Origin: Flaviramulus basaltis
Lineage (GTDB): Bacteria; Bacteroidota; Bacteroidia; Flavobacteriales; Flavobacteriaceae
Direction of reading: 5' to 3'
Assembly: GCF_900114265.1 (NCBI RefSeq)
Contig: NZ_FPKV01000001.1
Location: 62,001 to 126,000, forward strand
Length of the DNA stretch: 64,000 bases
Shown: positions 8,606-19,781 of the stretch, piece by piece
Numbering within the stretch: position 1 is the first letter of the stretch
Layout of the letters: each line of letters starts with the position of its first letter
Notes under the pieces: model-generated
What the model saw: only the letters and a program-made list of their open reading frames with translations
Told to the model about the DNA's origin: nothing
Databases searched by the model: none
Position numbers and translations under genes: made by a program

Positions 8606-9520
8606 TTAATCTCTTATTAAGGGCATAGTTGTACAACGCAATAAGCCTCCTTGTTTAGATATTTCAGCATAAGGTACTTCTTCAACTGTAAATCCTTGTT
8701 TGCGTAACCAAGTATTTAAACGAGTAAAGGTTTTTTCTGAAATAATAACATCTTCTGAAATGGAGAAAATGTTACTATTCATTTCATACATTTCATCTTT
8801 AGTAATTTCAAAAACGTTTTCTTTTCCAAAGAAATCAACTAACCAGTTATATTCCTTTTCTATTAAAAATCCGTTTTTATGAAGTATTGCTTTATCTTTT
8901 CCAATAGGCTGGAAACAACAATCTAAATGCAAAGCATTTTCCTTTGCGTTGGTATTCGATTTTCGAAGTTCAAAAGACTTCACAATCTTATCAGGAAATA
9001 GCTCTTGAATAGCAATTACAGCATCCATATTGGTGCGTGCAGTAATTAAGTCTGGGTAATCTTCACCAGAATATGTTCCTATAAAAATATAATCGTTCCA
9101 AGGCATGACATCACCGCCTTCTACATGGCATTCTTCTGGTAATATAATTCGATTTTCACTATCTACTTGATTCCAAATATATCCAATAGCTTCAATTTCT
9201 CTATCTCTATCTGGCAAAATATTGGCGCGGATAATTTTATCTTCTATAACAAATGCAATATCTCTAGAAAATATTTGATTACAATCTTTAATAACCTCTG
9301 GTCTAAAAACTTTAACATCATATTTTTTAAACACCTTAGCAACAGCTTCCATTTCTAAAGCCATATCAGATTCTTTTGGGTAAGTTTCTGCTAAAACATG
9401 CTCTACACTTTTAGGATCGTAGCAATCTTCAACTTTTGGAATAGATCCATTACTTTCGGCTGTTCCTAATATTACAGCACGAAGTCTTGAAGTTTCATTT
9501 TTGATATTAAGTTGTAACAT
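8606..9520 (-). CDS. Amidinotransferase / arginine-deiminase-fold hydrolase
   Basis: A guanidine-modifying enzyme fold protein of 304 residues. I chose ATG at 9520 (MLQLNIKNETSRLRAVILG). An in-frame ATG at 9568 exists, but it would place the first 16 codons inside the citrate synthase terminator hairpin. Expected catalytic elements are visible: ECHVEGGDV (acidic pair), ALHLDCCFQPIG (His) and the C-terminal nucleophile Cys in GGLLRCTTMPLIRD. Members of this fold act as dimethylargininases, arginine deiminases or amidinotransferases; the exact substrate cannot be read from the motifs. It lies directly downstream of gltA but after a terminator, so it probably has its own promoter. Confidence 0.85.
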   Translation of the reverse strand: MLQLNIKNETSRLRAVILGTAESNGSIPKVEDCYDPKSVEHVLAETYPKESDMALEMEAVAKVFKKYDVKVFRPEVIKDCNQIFSRDIAFVIEDKIIRANILPDRDREIEAIGYIWNQVDSENRIILPEECHVEGGDVMPWNDYIFIGTYSGEDYPDLITARTNMDAVIAIQELFPDKIVKSFELRKSNTNAKENALHLDCCFQPIGKDKAILHKNGFLIEKEYNWLVDFFGKENVFEITKDEMYEMNSNIFSISEDVIISEKTFTRLNTWLRKQGFTVEEVPYAEISKQGGLLRCTTMPLIRD

Positions 9521-9531
9521 GTTGTAAATAT

Positions 9532-9565
9532 AAAAAAGCTCCATAAGTATTAACTTATGAAGCTT
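9532..9565 (-). terminator. Intrinsic terminator after citrate synthase
   Basis: A 13-base stem with one mismatch (9536-9548 with 9553-9565, loop ATTA) is followed on the minus strand by a run of T at 9537-9532. It lies 22 bases past the gltA stop and directly before the amidinotransferase start. Confidence 0.8.
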
Positions 9566-9587
9566 CATGTTTTTTATAATTTAAAAA

Positions 9588-10874
9588 CTATCTTTTATTT
9601 ATTGGCACAAACTTTCTTTCTGTTTCACCTATATAAACTTGTCTTGGTCTACCAATTGGCTCTTTGCGTAAACGCATTTCACGCCATTGTGCAATCCAAC
9701 CTGGCAAACGCCCTAGAGCAAACATTACAGTAAACATATCTGTTGGTATCCCCATACCTCTATAAATTATTCCAGAGTAAAAATCTACGTTAGGATATAA
9801 TTTTCTATCTACAAAGTATTTATCTTCTAAAGCTTCTTTTTCAAGACCTTTTGCTATATCTAAAATCGGATCTTCAACACCTAAATTACCCAATACTTCA
9901 TCAGCTGCTTTTTTAATAATTTTAGCACGCGGATCGAAGTTTTTGTAAACACGGTGTCCAAATCCCATTAAACGAAAAGGATCACTTTTATCCTTTGCTT
10001 TTGCCATATACTTTTTAGTATCTCCTCCATCTTCTTTAATAGCTTCTAGCATTTCTAATACTGCTTGGTTTGCACCACCATGAAGTGGTCCCCAAAGTGC
10101 AGAAATACCTGCCGAAATTGAAGCAAATAATCCAGCGTGAGATGATCCAACAATCCTTACGGTAGATGTTGAACAGTTTTGTTCGTGATCTGCATGAAGA
10201 ATTAAAAGTTTATCTAAAGCATCAACTAAAATTTTATTTTGAATATAACAAGCATTAGGCTGTCTAAACATCATTTTCAAAATATTTTCAACATAACCTA
10301 ATTCATTATCACCATAATCAAGTGGTAAACCTTGTTTTTTACGAAGTGTCCATGCCACTAAAACAGGAAATTTACCTAAAATCTTTACTACAGATTTATA
10401 CATATCCTCTTCTGAATCAACATTTACTGATGATGGATTAAATGCTGTTAACGCACTAGTTAAAGAAGATATTACACCCATTGGATGTGCCGTTTTAGGA
10501 AAGGCGTCTAATATTTTTTTTATGTCTTCATCAACAATTGATTGCGCCTTAATATCTGTATGAAATTTATCATTTTGTTCTTTAGTTGGTAATTCACCAA
10601 AGATTAAAAGGTAAGCTACTTCTAAAAAATCGGCCTTTTCAGCTAATTCTTCAATAGAATATCCACGATATCTTAAAATTCCTTTTTCACCATCTAAAAA
10701 TGTAATTGCACTTTCACAAGAACCTGTGTTTTTATAACCAGGATCAATAGTAATAACACCTCCTGTAGTACCTCTTAGACTAGAAATATCTATTGCAATT
10801 TCATCTTCTGTTCCTTTTATTAAAGGATATTCACTTTTTTGACCGTTGATTTCTATAGTAGCAGTATTTGCCAT
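9588..10874 (-). CDS. gltA: Citrate synthase
   Basis: A 428-residue type II citrate synthase, which condenses acetyl-CoA with oxaloacetate at the entry of the citric acid cycle. Catalytic residues are in place: His near residue 264 (LWGPLHGGANQAVL), His near 306 (GFGHRVYKNFDPRAK) and Asp near 364 (NVDFYSGII). The N-terminal beta domain (MANTATIEINGQKSEYPLIK) and length are those of the hexameric, NADH-sensitive Gram-negative form rather than the short Gram-positive form. It follows eno on the same strand after a terminator and ends in its own terminator, so it is likely a single-gene transcript. Confidence 0.97.
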   Translation of the reverse strand: MANTATIEINGQKSEYPLIKGTEDEIAIDISSLRGTTGGVITIDPGYKNTGSCESAITFLDGEKGILRYRGYSIEELAEKADFLEVAYLLIFGELPTKEQNDKFHTDIKAQSIVDEDIKKILDAFPKTAHPMGVISSLTSALTAFNPSSVNVDSEEDMYKSVVKILGKFPVLVAWTLRKKQGLPLDYGDNELGYVENILKMMFRQPNACYIQNKILVDALDKLLILHADHEQNCSTSTVRIVGSSHAGLFASISAGISALWGPLHGGANQAVLEMLEAIKEDGGDTKKYMAKAKDKSDPFRLMGFGHRVYKNFDPRAKIIKKAADEVLGNLGVEDPILDIAKGLEKEALEDKYFVDRKLYPNVDFYSGIIYRGMGIPTDMFTVMFALGRLPGWIAQWREMRLRKEPIGRPRQVYIGETERKFVPINKR

Positions 10875-10994
10875 ATTTTGTAATGAATTTTTATATTAAT
10901 ATGCAGAAAGCTAAATTACGAAATATACCTTGATTTTTAAAGATTATTCCGAATGATTTAATCGATTAACATATTATTAAAATTGATACAAATA

Positions 10995-11026
10995 AAAAAG
11001 CGATTATTAAAAAATAATCGCTTTTT
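10995..11026 (-). terminator. Intrinsic terminator after enolase
   Basis: A perfect 14-base inverted repeat (10995-11008 with 11013-11026) whose arms carry A and T runs on opposite sides, so it can work in both directions. It lies 22 bases past the eno stop and ahead of gltA. Confidence 0.85.
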
Positions 11027-11047
11027 AAATATAAACTTAATAGAATA

Positions 11048-12370
<1,323 letters not shown>

Positions 12371-12454
12371 TCAAATTTACGGTTAAATCTTCTTTTTATT
12401 TAATGGTTTTTAAAGAAATTAGTAAAATAACTTCTATAACGTTTTAGTTAACAA

Positions 12455-12490
12455 AAAACCTCAAAAACATTTTTGTATAATTGAGGTTTT
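12455..12490 (-). terminator. Intrinsic terminator after carA
   Basis: A 10-base stem (12455-12464 with 12481-12490) encloses a 16-base loop. On the minus strand it ends in a T-rich tract. It lies 10 bases past the carA stop. Confidence 0.75.
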
Positions 12491-12500
12491 AATAAATTTT

Positions 12501-13604
12501 CTATTTTTTAATATTATCCATAAATTGATCAAAAAGATATGAGGAATCATGAGGTCCTGGACTTGCTTCTGGATGATATTGAACGGAAAAACAATTTTTA
12601 TTTTTCATAGCTAAACCAGCAACAGTATAATCATTTAAATGCACATGCGTTATTTCTAAATCTGGATGTTTTTCTGCTTGTTCTCTATTAACAGCAAATC
12701 CATGATTTTGGGAAGTAATTTCTCCTTTACCTGTTTTAATATTTTTTACTGGATGATTAATCCCTCTGTGTCCATTATGCATTTTATATGTTGAAACACC
12801 ATTAGCAAGTGCTATCACTTGATGCCCTAAACAAATACCAAACAGCGGTAAATTTCTTTTTATAATTTCTTTCGCTACTTCTTGAGCTTCTACTAAAGGC
12901 TCTGGATCTCCAGGTCCGTTTGATAAAAAATACCCATCTGGATTAAACGCTTCTAAATCTTCAAACTTACTATTGTATGGGAAAACCTTAATATAAACAT
13001 CTCTTTTGGCAAAATTTCTTAAAATATTTTTTTTAATACCTATATCCAAAGCTGCTATTTTATATGTAGCATTTTCTTCACCAAAGTAATAGGGTTCTTT
13101 AGTTGAAACTTTTGATGATAATTCAAGACCTATCATATTTGGTACTTCCGCTAATTGTTTTTTTAAGCCTTCAATGTTATCTACTTCAGTAGAAATAACA
13201 GCATTCATGGCACCATTGTCTCTTATATAACTTACCAAAGCTCTGGTATCAACATCAGATATCGCTAAGAGATTATTTTTATCTAAGAAATTTTCTAAAG
13301 AATCGTCTGCTGTATCTCTAGAGTATTCATAGCTAAAGTTTTTTACAATAAGTCCAGCAATTTTAATCGAATCAGATTCTACTTCATCAACATTAGTCCC
13401 ATAGTTACCAATATGTGCATTAGTAGCTATCATTAATTGACCGTAGTAAGAAGGGTCTGTAAAAATTTCTTGATAACCAGTCATTCCTGTATTAAAACAA
13501 ACTTCTCCAAAAGCTGTTCCTTGTTTATTACCTACAGCTTTACCGTAAAAAATTGTACCATCTGCTAAAAGAACAATGGCTTTTTGTCTATTTTGATATT
13601 TCAT
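12501..13604 (-). CDS. carA: Carbamoyl-phosphate synthase small (glutaminase) subunit
   Basis: A 367-residue glutamine amidotransferase subunit that releases ammonia from glutamine for carbamoyl phosphate synthesis (pyrimidine and arginine pathways). The N-terminal CPSase domain holds FGEVCFNTGMTGYQEIFTDP. The C-terminal class I amidotransferase domain has the nucleophile Cys near residue 260 in LFGICLGHQV and the His/Glu pair near 345 in VQYHPEASPGP. The large subunit carB is not adjacent. It lies downstream of rplQ on the same strand, separated by a terminator, so its expression is probably independent of the ribosomal operon. Confidence 0.97.
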   Translation of the reverse strand: MKYQNRQKAIVLLADGTIFYGKAVGNKQGTAFGEVCFNTGMTGYQEIFTDPSYYGQLMIATNAHIGNYGTNVDEVESDSIKIAGLIVKNFSYEYSRDTADDSLENFLDKNNLLAISDVDTRALVSYIRDNGAMNAVISTEVDNIEGLKKQLAEVPNMIGLELSSKVSTKEPYYFGEENATYKIAALDIGIKKNILRNFAKRDVYIKVFPYNSKFEDLEAFNPDGYFLSNGPGDPEPLVEAQEVAKEIIKRNLPLFGICLGHQVIALANGVSTYKMHNGHRGINHPVKNIKTGKGEITSQNHGFAVNREQAEKHPDLEITHVHLNDYTVAGLAMKNKNCFSVQYHPEASPGPHDSSYLFDQFMDNIKK

Positions 13605-13638
13605 GTTTTTTGAAAAGTTTTACAAAATTGCATAAAAA

Positions 13639-13667
13639 AAAGGATAAACTAAAATAGTTTATCCTTT
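13639..13667 (-). terminator. Intrinsic terminator of the rpsD-rpoA-rplQ unit
   Basis: A perfect 12-base stem (13639-13650 with 13656-13667, 5-base loop) is followed on the minus strand by a long T run (13640-13634). It lies 24 bases past the rplQ stop and marks the end of the ribosomal cluster. Confidence 0.88.
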
Positions 13668-13690
13668 ATATTTTAAATGCTTATTAACAT

Positions 13691-14164
13691 TTATTCTTCT
13701 TCGTTTGATGCTTTAGTTTCAACAGGAGCAGCAGCGGCTGGTTTAGAACCACCTCTTCTACTTCTACGAGTTGTTTTCTTCTCTGTTTTACCAGCGTTGT
13801 AAATCTCGTTATAATCTACTAATTCGATCATAGCCATATCTGCATTATCACCTAAACGATTACCAAGTTTAATAATTCTTGTATAACCTCCTGGTCTATC
13901 TGCAACTTTAGCAGCAACGTCTCTAAATAACTCTGCAACAGCTTCTTTTTGTCTTAGACGTGCCATAACAATACGTCTATTGTGTGTTGTATCTTCTTTA
14001 GATTTTGTAATCATTGGCTCAACAAATTGCTTTAAAGCTTTCGCTTTAGCAACTGTTGTGTTAATACGTTTGTGCTCAATTAAAGAACAAGCCATATTTG
14101 CCAACATTGATTTTCTATGTGCAGTTTTTCTACCTAAATGGTTTATTTTTTTTCCGTGTCTCAT
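13691..14164 (-). CDS. rplQ: 50S ribosomal protein L17
   Basis: A 157-residue L17 with the standard start [20 protein letters not shown]. The conserved core ends near residue 120 ([15 protein letters not shown]). A low-complexity basic then acidic tail of about 35 residues follows ([18 protein letters not shown]), as is usual in Bacteroidota. Last gene of the rpsD-rpoA-rplQ unit, 61 bases after rpoA, followed by a strong terminator. Confidence 0.97.
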   Translation of the reverse strand: MRHGKKINHLGRKTAHRKSMLANMACSLIEHKRINTTVAKAKALKQFVEPMITKSKEDTTHNRRIVMARLRQKEAVAELFRDVAAKVADRPGGYTRIIKLGNRLGDNADMAMIELVDYNEIYNAGKTEKKTTRRSRRGGSKPAAAAPVETKASNEEE

Positions 14165-14225
14165 GACATTTGTTTTATCATCTTGCTACCAAACTCGACT
14201 TGCGCGAGGAGCAAAATATGATTAA

Positions 14226-15218
14226 TTAATCTTTATCTAATTTGTATTTTGATAAATCCATTCCGAAATTTAGTCCTTTAACATTTACAAGCTCTTCAAG
14301 CTCAGTTAAAGATTTTTTACCAAAGTTTCTGAATTTCATTAAATCGTTTTTGTTGAATGATACTAAGTCTCCTAAAGTATCTACTTCTGCAGCTTTTAAA
14401 CAATTAAGCGCACGAACAGATAAATCCATATCGATTAACTTAGTTTTAAGCAACTGTCTCATGTGAAGTGATTCTTCATCATAAGTTTCAGTTTGTGCTA
14501 TTTCATCAGCTTCTAATGTAATACGCTCATCAGAGAATAACATGAAGTGGTGAATTAATGTTTTAGCAGCTTCAGTTAAAGCATCTTGTGGAGTAATTGA
14601 TCCATCTGTAATGATTTCAAAAACTAATTTTTCATAATCAGTTTTTTGCTCAACACGATAGTTTTCAATACTATACTTAACGTTTTTTATTGGTGTATAA
14701 ATTGAATCTGTAAAGATAGTACCAATTGGAGCAGCAGCTTTCTTATTTTCTTCTGCAGGTACATAACCTCTACCTTTTTCAATAGTAATTTCCATGTTAA
14801 AATTCACTTTAGGATCTAAATTACAGATTACTAACTCTGTATTTAATACTTGGAATCCTGAAATAAACTTTTGAAAATCACCAGCTGTGATACGGTCTTG
14901 ACCAGATATTGAAATTGAAATTGATTCATTATCAATATCTTCAATTTGTCTTTTAAAACGAACTTGTTTTAAGTTTAAGATGATTTCTGTTACATCTTCA
15001 ACAACACCAGCAATAGCTGAAAATTCATGATCTACACCTTCTATTCTAACCGATGTAATTGCAAATCCTTCTAAAGAAGAAAGCAAAACTCTTCTTAATG
15101 CGTTACCTACTGTTAATCCGTAACCAGGTTCTAAAGGGCGAAATTCGAATTTGCCTTCAAAATCTGTTGAATCAATCATGATTACTTTGTCGGGCTTTTG
15201 AAAATTAAATACTGCCAT
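14226..15218 (-). CDS. rpoA: RNA polymerase alpha subunit
   Basis: A 330-residue alpha subunit. The N-terminal dimerisation/assembly domain contains [20 protein letters not shown]. The C-terminal DNA- and factor-binding domain covers roughly residues 255-325, with the helix-hairpin-helix [20 protein letters not shown]. The linker is full length. It lies 21 bases after rpsD and belongs to the transcript that starts at the promoter between rpsK and rpsD. Confidence 0.98.
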   Translation of the reverse strand: MAVFNFQKPDKVIMIDSTDFEGKFEFRPLEPGYGLTVGNALRRVLLSSLEGFAITSVRIEGVDHEFSAIAGVVEDVTEIILNLKQVRFKRQIEDIDNESISISISGQDRITAGDFQKFISGFQVLNTELVICNLDPKVNFNMEITIEKGRGYVPAEENKKAAAPIGTIFTDSIYTPIKNVKYSIENYRVEQKTDYEKLVFEIITDGSITPQDALTEAAKTLIHHFMLFSDERITLEADEIAQTETYDEESLHMRQLLKTKLIDMDLSVRALNCLKAAEVDTLGDLVSFNKNDLMKFRNFGKKSLTELEELVNVKGLNFGMDLSKYKLDKD

Positions 15219-15239
15219 ATTTGCGATTTGTATCAGTTA

Positions 15240-15845
15240 TTATTTAGAATATAATTCGACGATGAATTGCTCGTTTATGTTTTCTGGAATTTGAATTCTA
15301 GCAGGAACAGAAACATAGGTTCCTTGCTTTGTATCATCGTTCCAAGTAATCCATTCGTATACTTGACTTGAATTTGAAAGTGATCTTTCAATGGCTTCAA
15401 GTGATTTTGATTTTTCTCTTACAGCAACAACATCACCAGCTTTTAATTGGTAAGAAGGAATATTTACTAATTCCCCATTTACAGTAATGTGTCTGTGTGA
15501 AACTAATTGTCTTGCACCGCTTCTAGTAGGAGCAACACCCATTCTAAATACTACGTTATCTAATCTAGATTCGCAAAGTTGTAATAAAACTTCACCTGTA
15601 ATACCTTGAGCAGCTCTTGCACTTTTAAATAAATTTCTGAATTGACGCTCTAATATACCATAAGTATATTTTGCTTTTTGCTTTTCCATTAATTGGATTG
15701 CATATTCAGATTTTTTTCCACGACGTCTAGCGTTTCCGTGTTGACCTGGAGGATAATTTCTTTTTTCAAAAGATTTATCATCTCCAAATATAGCTTCGCC
15801 AAATTTACGAGCTATTTTAGTTTTAGGACCAGTATATCTTGCCAT
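15240..15845 (-). CDS. rpsD: 30S ribosomal protein S4
   Basis: A 201-residue S4, a primary 16S rRNA binder. The N-terminus ([20 protein letters not shown]) lacks the CxxC zinc motif found in some S4 proteins. The S4 RNA-binding domain is present ([40 protein letters not shown]). First gene of a separate downstream unit: a 174-base gap containing a terminator, a promoter and a leader of about 98 bases separates it from rpsK. In other bacteria S4 represses its own operon, so the leader is a candidate binding site. Confidence 0.97.
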   Translation of the reverse strand: MARYTGPKTKIARKFGEAIFGDDKSFEKRNYPPGQHGNARRRGKKSEYAIQLMEKQKAKYTYGILERQFRNLFKSARAAQGITGEVLLQLCESRLDNVVFRMGVAPTRSGARQLVSHRHITVNGELVNIPSYQLKAGDVVAVREKSKSLEAIERSLSNSSQVYEWITWNDDTKQGTYVSVPARIQIPENINEQFIVELYSK

Positions 15846-15949
15846 TTTAAATTTGTTTTTGAGAGTGATTATGAATTAAGGTCTTAATCTTATCCTTCGA
15901 AAATCGTTGATCTCTCTGTTGATACTTGTTAATTATTTTTTTCAGTTTG

Positions 15950-15979
15950 CAAATTTACATATAAAAAAATTAATATCAA
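15950..15979 (-). promoter_or_regulatory. Promoter for rpsD-rpoA-rplQ
   Basis: On the minus strand TTG (15979-15977) is followed by exactly 19 bases and TAAATTTG (15957-15950), a full match to the flavobacterial consensus. The TTG lies inside one arm of the rpsK terminator hairpin. The implied transcript begins near 15944 and has a leader of about 98 bases before rpsD. Confidence 0.72.
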
Positions 15980-16004
15980 CTGTAAAAACAATTGATATTA
16001 ATTT
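15966..16004 (-). terminator. Intrinsic terminator after rpsK
   Basis: A 13-base perfect stem (about 15967-15979 with 15992-16004) has a loop of 12 bases and is followed on the minus strand by seven T residues (15969-15963). It lies 16 bases past the rpsK stop, so it can end the long rpsL-to-rpsK transcript before rpsD. Confidence 0.78.
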
Positions 16005-16019
16005 GAATATATATAGATA

Positions 16020-16403
16020 TTAAACTCTTCTACGTTTTGGAGGACGACATCCATTATGTGGTAATGGAGTAACATCAATAATTTCTGTTACTTCTATACC
16101 TGCATTATGAATAGAACGAATAGCAGATTCTCTACCGTTTCCTGGCCCCTTAACATAAACCTTTACTTTCTTCAATCCAGCTTCTTGTGCTACACCTGCA
16201 GCATCTTCAGCAGCTAATTGAGCAGCATAAGGAGTGTTTTTCTTAGAACCTCTAAATCCCATTTTACCAGCTGAAGACCATGAAATAACATCTCCTTTTT
16301 TATTGGTAAGTGAAATAATGATGTTATTGAAAGAAGCTGTAACATGTGCTTCACCAACAGCATCTACTATAACTTTACGTTTTTTTGTGCTTGTTTTTGC
16401 CAT
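16020..16403 (-). CDS. rpsK: 30S ribosomal protein S11
   Basis: A 127-residue S11 with the typical basic N-terminus ([20 protein letters not shown]), the core [20 protein letters not shown] and the conserved C-terminal [14 protein letters not shown]. It forms part of the 30S platform near the mRNA exit. It lies 101 bases after rpsM and is the last gene before the internal terminator. Confidence 0.97.
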   Translation of the reverse strand: MAKTSTKKRKVIVDAVGEAHVTASFNNIIISLTNKKGDVISWSSAGKMGFRGSKKNTPYAAQLAAEDAAGVAQEAGLKKVKVYVKGPGNGRESAIRSIHNAGIEVTEIIDVTPLPHNGCRPPKRRRV

Positions 16404-16504
16404 ATTTTCTAGTTTTCAGTTATTAGTTGATAGTCGCTAGAATCCTAAACCTTTATAATTTCAAACAGATTCCTTCCAACGTCTAAATACTAAAGACTAA
16501 ATTA

Positions 16505-16879
16505 TTATTTAGTTGCTTTTTTCTTATTAGCAACTGTTTTTCTTCTACCTTTTCTAGTTCTAGAGTTGTTTTTTGTACGTTGCCCTCTTAAAGGAAGTCC
16601 AGATCTATGACGAATACCTCTGTAACATCCAATATCCATTAATCGCTTAATGTTTAATTGAGTTTCAGAACGTAATTCACCTTCAATAGTGAAAGATCCA
16701 ACTGCATCACGAATACCACTAATTTGGTCATCTGTCCAGTCTTGAACTTTAGTACTTTCATCAACTTTAGCTGTAGCTAAAATTTCTTTTGCTCTACTTC
16801 TACCTACTCCGTAGATATAAGTTAAAGAGATTACTCCTCTTTTGTTTTTTGGTATGTCTACACCTGCAATTCTTGCCAT
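16505..16879 (-). CDS. rpsM: 30S ribosomal protein S13
   Basis: A 124-residue S13 ([20 protein letters not shown]) of the 30S head that contacts the 50S subunit. The helix-turn segment and the basic tail [20 protein letters not shown] are intact. It begins 2 bases after the rpmJ stop codon, a tight coupling within the operon. Confidence 0.97.
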   Translation of the reverse strand: MARIAGVDIPKNKRGVISLTYIYGVGRSRAKEILATAKVDESTKVQDWTDDQISGIRDAVGSFTIEGELRSETQLNIKRLMDIGCYRGIRHRSGLPLRGQRTKNNSRTRKGRRKTVANKKKATK

Positions 16880-16881
16880 AA

Positions 16882-16998
16882 TTACCCTTGTCTTTGTTTA
16901 AATCTAGGATTCTTTTTGTTTATCACGTAAAGTCTACCTTTTCTACGCACGATTTTACAATCTGCACTTCTTTTTTTAACTGATGCTCTTACTTTCAT
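16882..16998 (-). CDS. rpmJ: 50S ribosomal protein L36 (zinc-free form)
   Basis: A 38-residue protein read from ATG at 16998, beginning [20 protein letters not shown] and ending NPRFKQRQG. It fits exactly between infA (4 bases upstream) and rpsM (2 bases downstream). The zinc-binding set of classical L36 (C11, C14, C27, H33) is reduced to Cys14 only: the other positions are Ser, Asn and Phe. It is therefore the C-minus, zinc-independent form usual in Bacteroidota. Confidence 0.95.
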   Translation of the reverse strand: MKVRASVKKRSADCKIVRRKGRLYVINKKNPRFKQRQG

Positions 16999-17002
16999 CG
17001 TA

Positions 17003-17218
17003 TTAGTATCTATAGGTTATTCGAGCCTTAGTTAAATCGTAAGGACTCATTTCTAATTTTACTTTGTCTCCCGGTAATAATTTAATATAATGCATACGCA
17101 TTTTACCAGATATATGTGCAGTCACAATGTGACCATTTTCTAATTCAACACGAAACATAGCATTTGATAATGCTTCTATAATTGTTCCGTCTTGTTCTAT
17201 TGCTGCTTGTTTTGCCAT
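17003..17218 (-). CDS. infA: Translation initiation factor IF-1
   Basis: A 71-residue single OB-fold protein ([20 protein letters not shown], with [20 protein letters not shown] and ending KARITYRY) that occupies the ribosomal A site during initiation. It lies 10 bases after secY and 4 bases before rpmJ. The adk and map genes that stand here in many Gram-positive clusters are absent. Confidence 0.97.
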   Translation of the reverse strand: MAKQAAIEQDGTIIEALSNAMFRVELENGHIVTAHISGKMRMHYIKLLPGDKVKLEMSPYDLTKARITYRY

Positions 17219-17228
17219 AGTATAATAA

Positions 17229-18575
17229 TTAAGCTACTGCTTTTCTATTTTTACCAGTCTTCATCAAACCATCATAGTGTCTATTCAACAAATAAGAGTT
17301 TACTTGTTGCATAGTGTCAATTGCAACTCCAACCATAATTAATAGCGAGGTTCCTCCGAAAAATAACGCCCAACCTTGTTGTACTCCCATTAGTTTAACT
17401 ATAAATGCTGGGAACACAGCAATAAGAGCCAAAAACATAGAACCAGGCAAAGTAATTTGAGACATTATTTTATCTAAATATTCAGATGTTTCAGAACCAG
17501 GACGTATCCCAGGAATAAAACCACCACTACGTTTTAAGTCATCTGCCATTTTATTAGTAGGCACTGTAATTGCAGTATAAAAGTATGTAAATACTATAAT
17601 TAATAAAGCAAAAGTTACGTTATACCAAAACCCAAAGATATCTGCATAATTTGTTTGCATCCATGCTCCAGCAGCTGTTTCTTTCAAGAAAGAAGACCCT
17701 CCTATTAAACTTGGTACAAACATAATTGCTTGAGCAAATATAATTGGCATAACTCCAGAAGCATTTAACTTTAAAGGAATGTACTGTCTAGAACCTGCCA
17801 TTGCACTTTTTTCGTAACCCCCAGTTGCAGTTCTTCTTGCATACTGTACAGCTATTTTTCTAACTCCCATCACTAGCAGAATAGCCGCTAAAATAATCAC
17901 GAACCATATTACTAATTCAAAAAGAATAAGCATTACATTATTACCTTCTAATCTAGTAGCTGCATTTTGTAAAAATGCTTGTGGTAATCTAGCAATAATA
18001 CCTACCATAATTAATAGAGAAATACCATTACCTATACCTTTATCAGTGATTTTTTCTCCCAACCACATTGCAAAAATACAACCAGTTACTAAAATAGTAA
18101 CCGATGAGAAATAAAATAATGGTCCAGTTCCTAATAAAAATGCGCTTTGTGGAATCCCTAAAGCTGGTAAACTTGCTAGGTAACCTGGTGCTTGTAATAA
18201 ACAAATAGCAATTGTCAACCAACGTGTTATTTGATTAATTTTCTTTTGACCACTAGCTCCTTCTTTCTGCAATTTTTGCAAGTACGGAATAGCTATTCCC
18301 ATTAACTGTACCACAATAGAAGCAGAAATGTAAGGCATGATACCAAGTGCAAAAACAGAAGCATTAGCAAATGCTCCACCAGTAAAGGCATTAAGTAATC
18401 CTAATAACCCTCCATCAGTTTTATCAGCTAAACCTCCTAATTGAGAAGCATCAATTCCTGGTAATACTACTTGTGCACCAAAACGATAAACCAATAACAG
18501 ACCCAATGTGACTATGATTCTGTTTCTTAGTTCTTCTATTTTCCAAACATTCTTTAACGATTCTATAAATTTCAT
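17229..18575 (-). CDS. secY: Protein translocase subunit SecY
   Basis: A 448-residue inner-membrane channel subunit with the expected ten transmembrane segments. The start [20 protein letters not shown], the plug/first loop region [20 protein letters not shown] and the fifth cytoplasmic loop ([20 protein letters not shown]) that docks SecA and the ribosome are all visible. It sits between rplO (14 bases) and infA, the standard place in the spc operon. Confidence 0.98.
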   Translation of the reverse strand: MKFIESLKNVWKIEELRNRIIVTLGLLLVYRFGAQVVLPGIDASQLGGLADKTDGGLLGLLNAFTGGAFANASVFALGIMPYISASIVVQLMGIAIPYLQKLQKEGASGQKKINQITRWLTIAICLLQAPGYLASLPALGIPQSAFLLGTGPLFYFSSVTILVTGCIFAMWLGEKITDKGIGNGISLLIMVGIIARLPQAFLQNAATRLEGNNVMLILFELVIWFVIILAAILLVMGVRKIAVQYARRTATGGYEKSAMAGSRQYIPLKLNASGVMPIIFAQAIMFVPSLIGGSSFLKETAAGAWMQTNYADIFGFWYNVTFALLIIVFTYFYTAITVPTNKMADDLKRSGGFIPGIRPGSETSEYLDKIMSQITLPGSMFLALIAVFPAFIVKLMGVQQGWALFFGGTSLLIMVGVAIDTMQQVNSYLLNRHYDGLMKTGKNRKAVA

Positions 18576-18589
18576 ACTTATAATACGTC

Positions 18590-19042
18590 TTATAAAGTTA
18601 CAGCTTCTCCTCCAGCAGCTTCTATAGCAGCTTTTGCTGAAGCAGTAAACTTATGAGCAGATACTTTTAATTTTGCTTTTAATTCTCCACGTCCCATTAT
18701 TTTAACTAGATCATTTTTTCCAGCTAAACGGTTAGTAAATAACGTTTCAAAATCTACTGTATCTTTTATTTTCTTGTCATCAACCAATTGTTGTAAAGTA
18801 TCTAAATTGATACCTTGGTATTCAACACGGTTAATATTAGTAAAACCAAATTTAGGAACACGTCTTTGAAGTGGCATTTGCCCACCTTCAAATCCTACTT
18901 TTTTAGAATAACCAGAACGAGATTTAGCTCCTTTGTGACCACGTGTAGCAGTACCACCTTTACCAGAACCTTGTCCTCTACCTATTCTTTTCCCTTGGTT
19001 TTTTACTGAACCTTCTGCAGGTTTTAAATTACTTAAATCCAT
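18590..19042 (-). CDS. rplO: 50S ribosomal protein L15
   Basis: A 150-residue L15 with the glycine- and arginine-rich N-terminal extension (RIGRGQGSGKGGTATRGHKG) that threads through 23S rRNA and a globular C-terminal half ending EAAGGEAVTL. It follows rpmD by 13 bases and precedes secY by 14. Confidence 0.97.
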   Translation of the reverse strand: MDLSNLKPAEGSVKNQGKRIGRGQGSGKGGTATRGHKGAKSRSGYSKKVGFEGGQMPLQRRVPKFGFTNINRVEYQGINLDTLQQLVDDKKIKDTVDFETLFTNRLAGKNDLVKIMGRGELKAKLKVSAHKFTASAKAAIEAAGGEAVTL

Positions 19043-19055
19043 TTTCAGTTTTATA

Positions 19056-19238
19056 TTATTTTGTTTCTTCTACAGAAACTAAATGTGAAACTTTAGCAAC
19101 CATACCAAGAATATTTGGTGTAGCCTCGTGCTCTTTTACTTGACCAATCTTTTTAAGACCTAGAGCTTCTAAAGTTCTTTTTTGTCTTTGAGTACGATTG
19201 ATTGCGCTTTTAACTTTTGTTACTTTAATTTTTGCCAT
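19056..19238 (-). CDS. rpmD: 50S ribosomal protein L30
   Basis: A 60-residue L30 (MAKIKVTKVKSAINRTQRQK, LEALGLKKIGQVKEHEATPN), the normal bacterial length. It is spaced 12 bases after rpsE and 13 before rplO. Confidence 0.96.
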   Translation of the reverse strand: MAKIKVTKVKSAINRTQRQKRTLEALGLKKIGQVKEHEATPNILGMVAKVSHLVSVEETK

Positions 19239-19250
19239 TTCTGTCCTTTA

Positions 19251-19775
19251 TTAAGCCTTAAAAACTTGTTCAAGTGAAATACCTCTATCTTTAGCTATAG
19301 TATTAGCGTCTCTTAATTGTAATAAAGCATCAAATGTTGCTTTTACTACATTATGAGGATTTGAAGATCCTTGAGATTTTGATAATACATCATGTACACC
19401 AACTGCCTCAAGTACTGTTCTTACAGCACCACCAGCAATTACACCTGTACCAGGAGCAGCAGGAATAATATTTACTCTTGCTCCACCGTATTTACCTTTT
19501 TGCTCATGCGGTAAAGTTCCTTTTAAAATAGGAATTCTAACTAGATTTTTCTTAGCATCTTCAACAGCTTTTGCAATTGCACTAGCAACATCTTTAGATT
19601 TTCCTAAACCTTGTCCTACAACACCTGCTTCATCACCAACTACTACAATTGCTGAGAAACCAAATGCTCTACCACCTTTAGTTACTTTTGTAACTCTTTG
19701 TACACCAACTAAACGATCTTTAAGATCTAATCCACCTGGTTTTACTAACTCTGCACTTTTATATTTTTGAAACAT
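19251..19775 (-). CDS. rpsE: 30S ribosomal protein S5
   Basis: A 174-residue S5 with the double-stranded-RNA-binding-like N-terminal domain ([20 protein letters not shown]) and the C-terminal domain containing [20 protein letters not shown]. It contributes to the mRNA entry site and decoding accuracy. Six bases separate it from rplR. Confidence 0.97.
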   Translation of the reverse strand: MFQKYKSAELVKPGGLDLKDRLVGVQRVTKVTKGGRAFGFSAIVVVGDEAGVVGQGLGKSKDVASAIAKAVEDAKKNLVRIPILKGTLPHEQKGKYGGARVNIIPAAPGTGVIAGGAVRTVLEAVGVHDVLSKSQGSSNPHNVVKATFDALLQLRDANTIAKDRGISLEQVFKA

Positions 19776-19781
19776 AATTTC

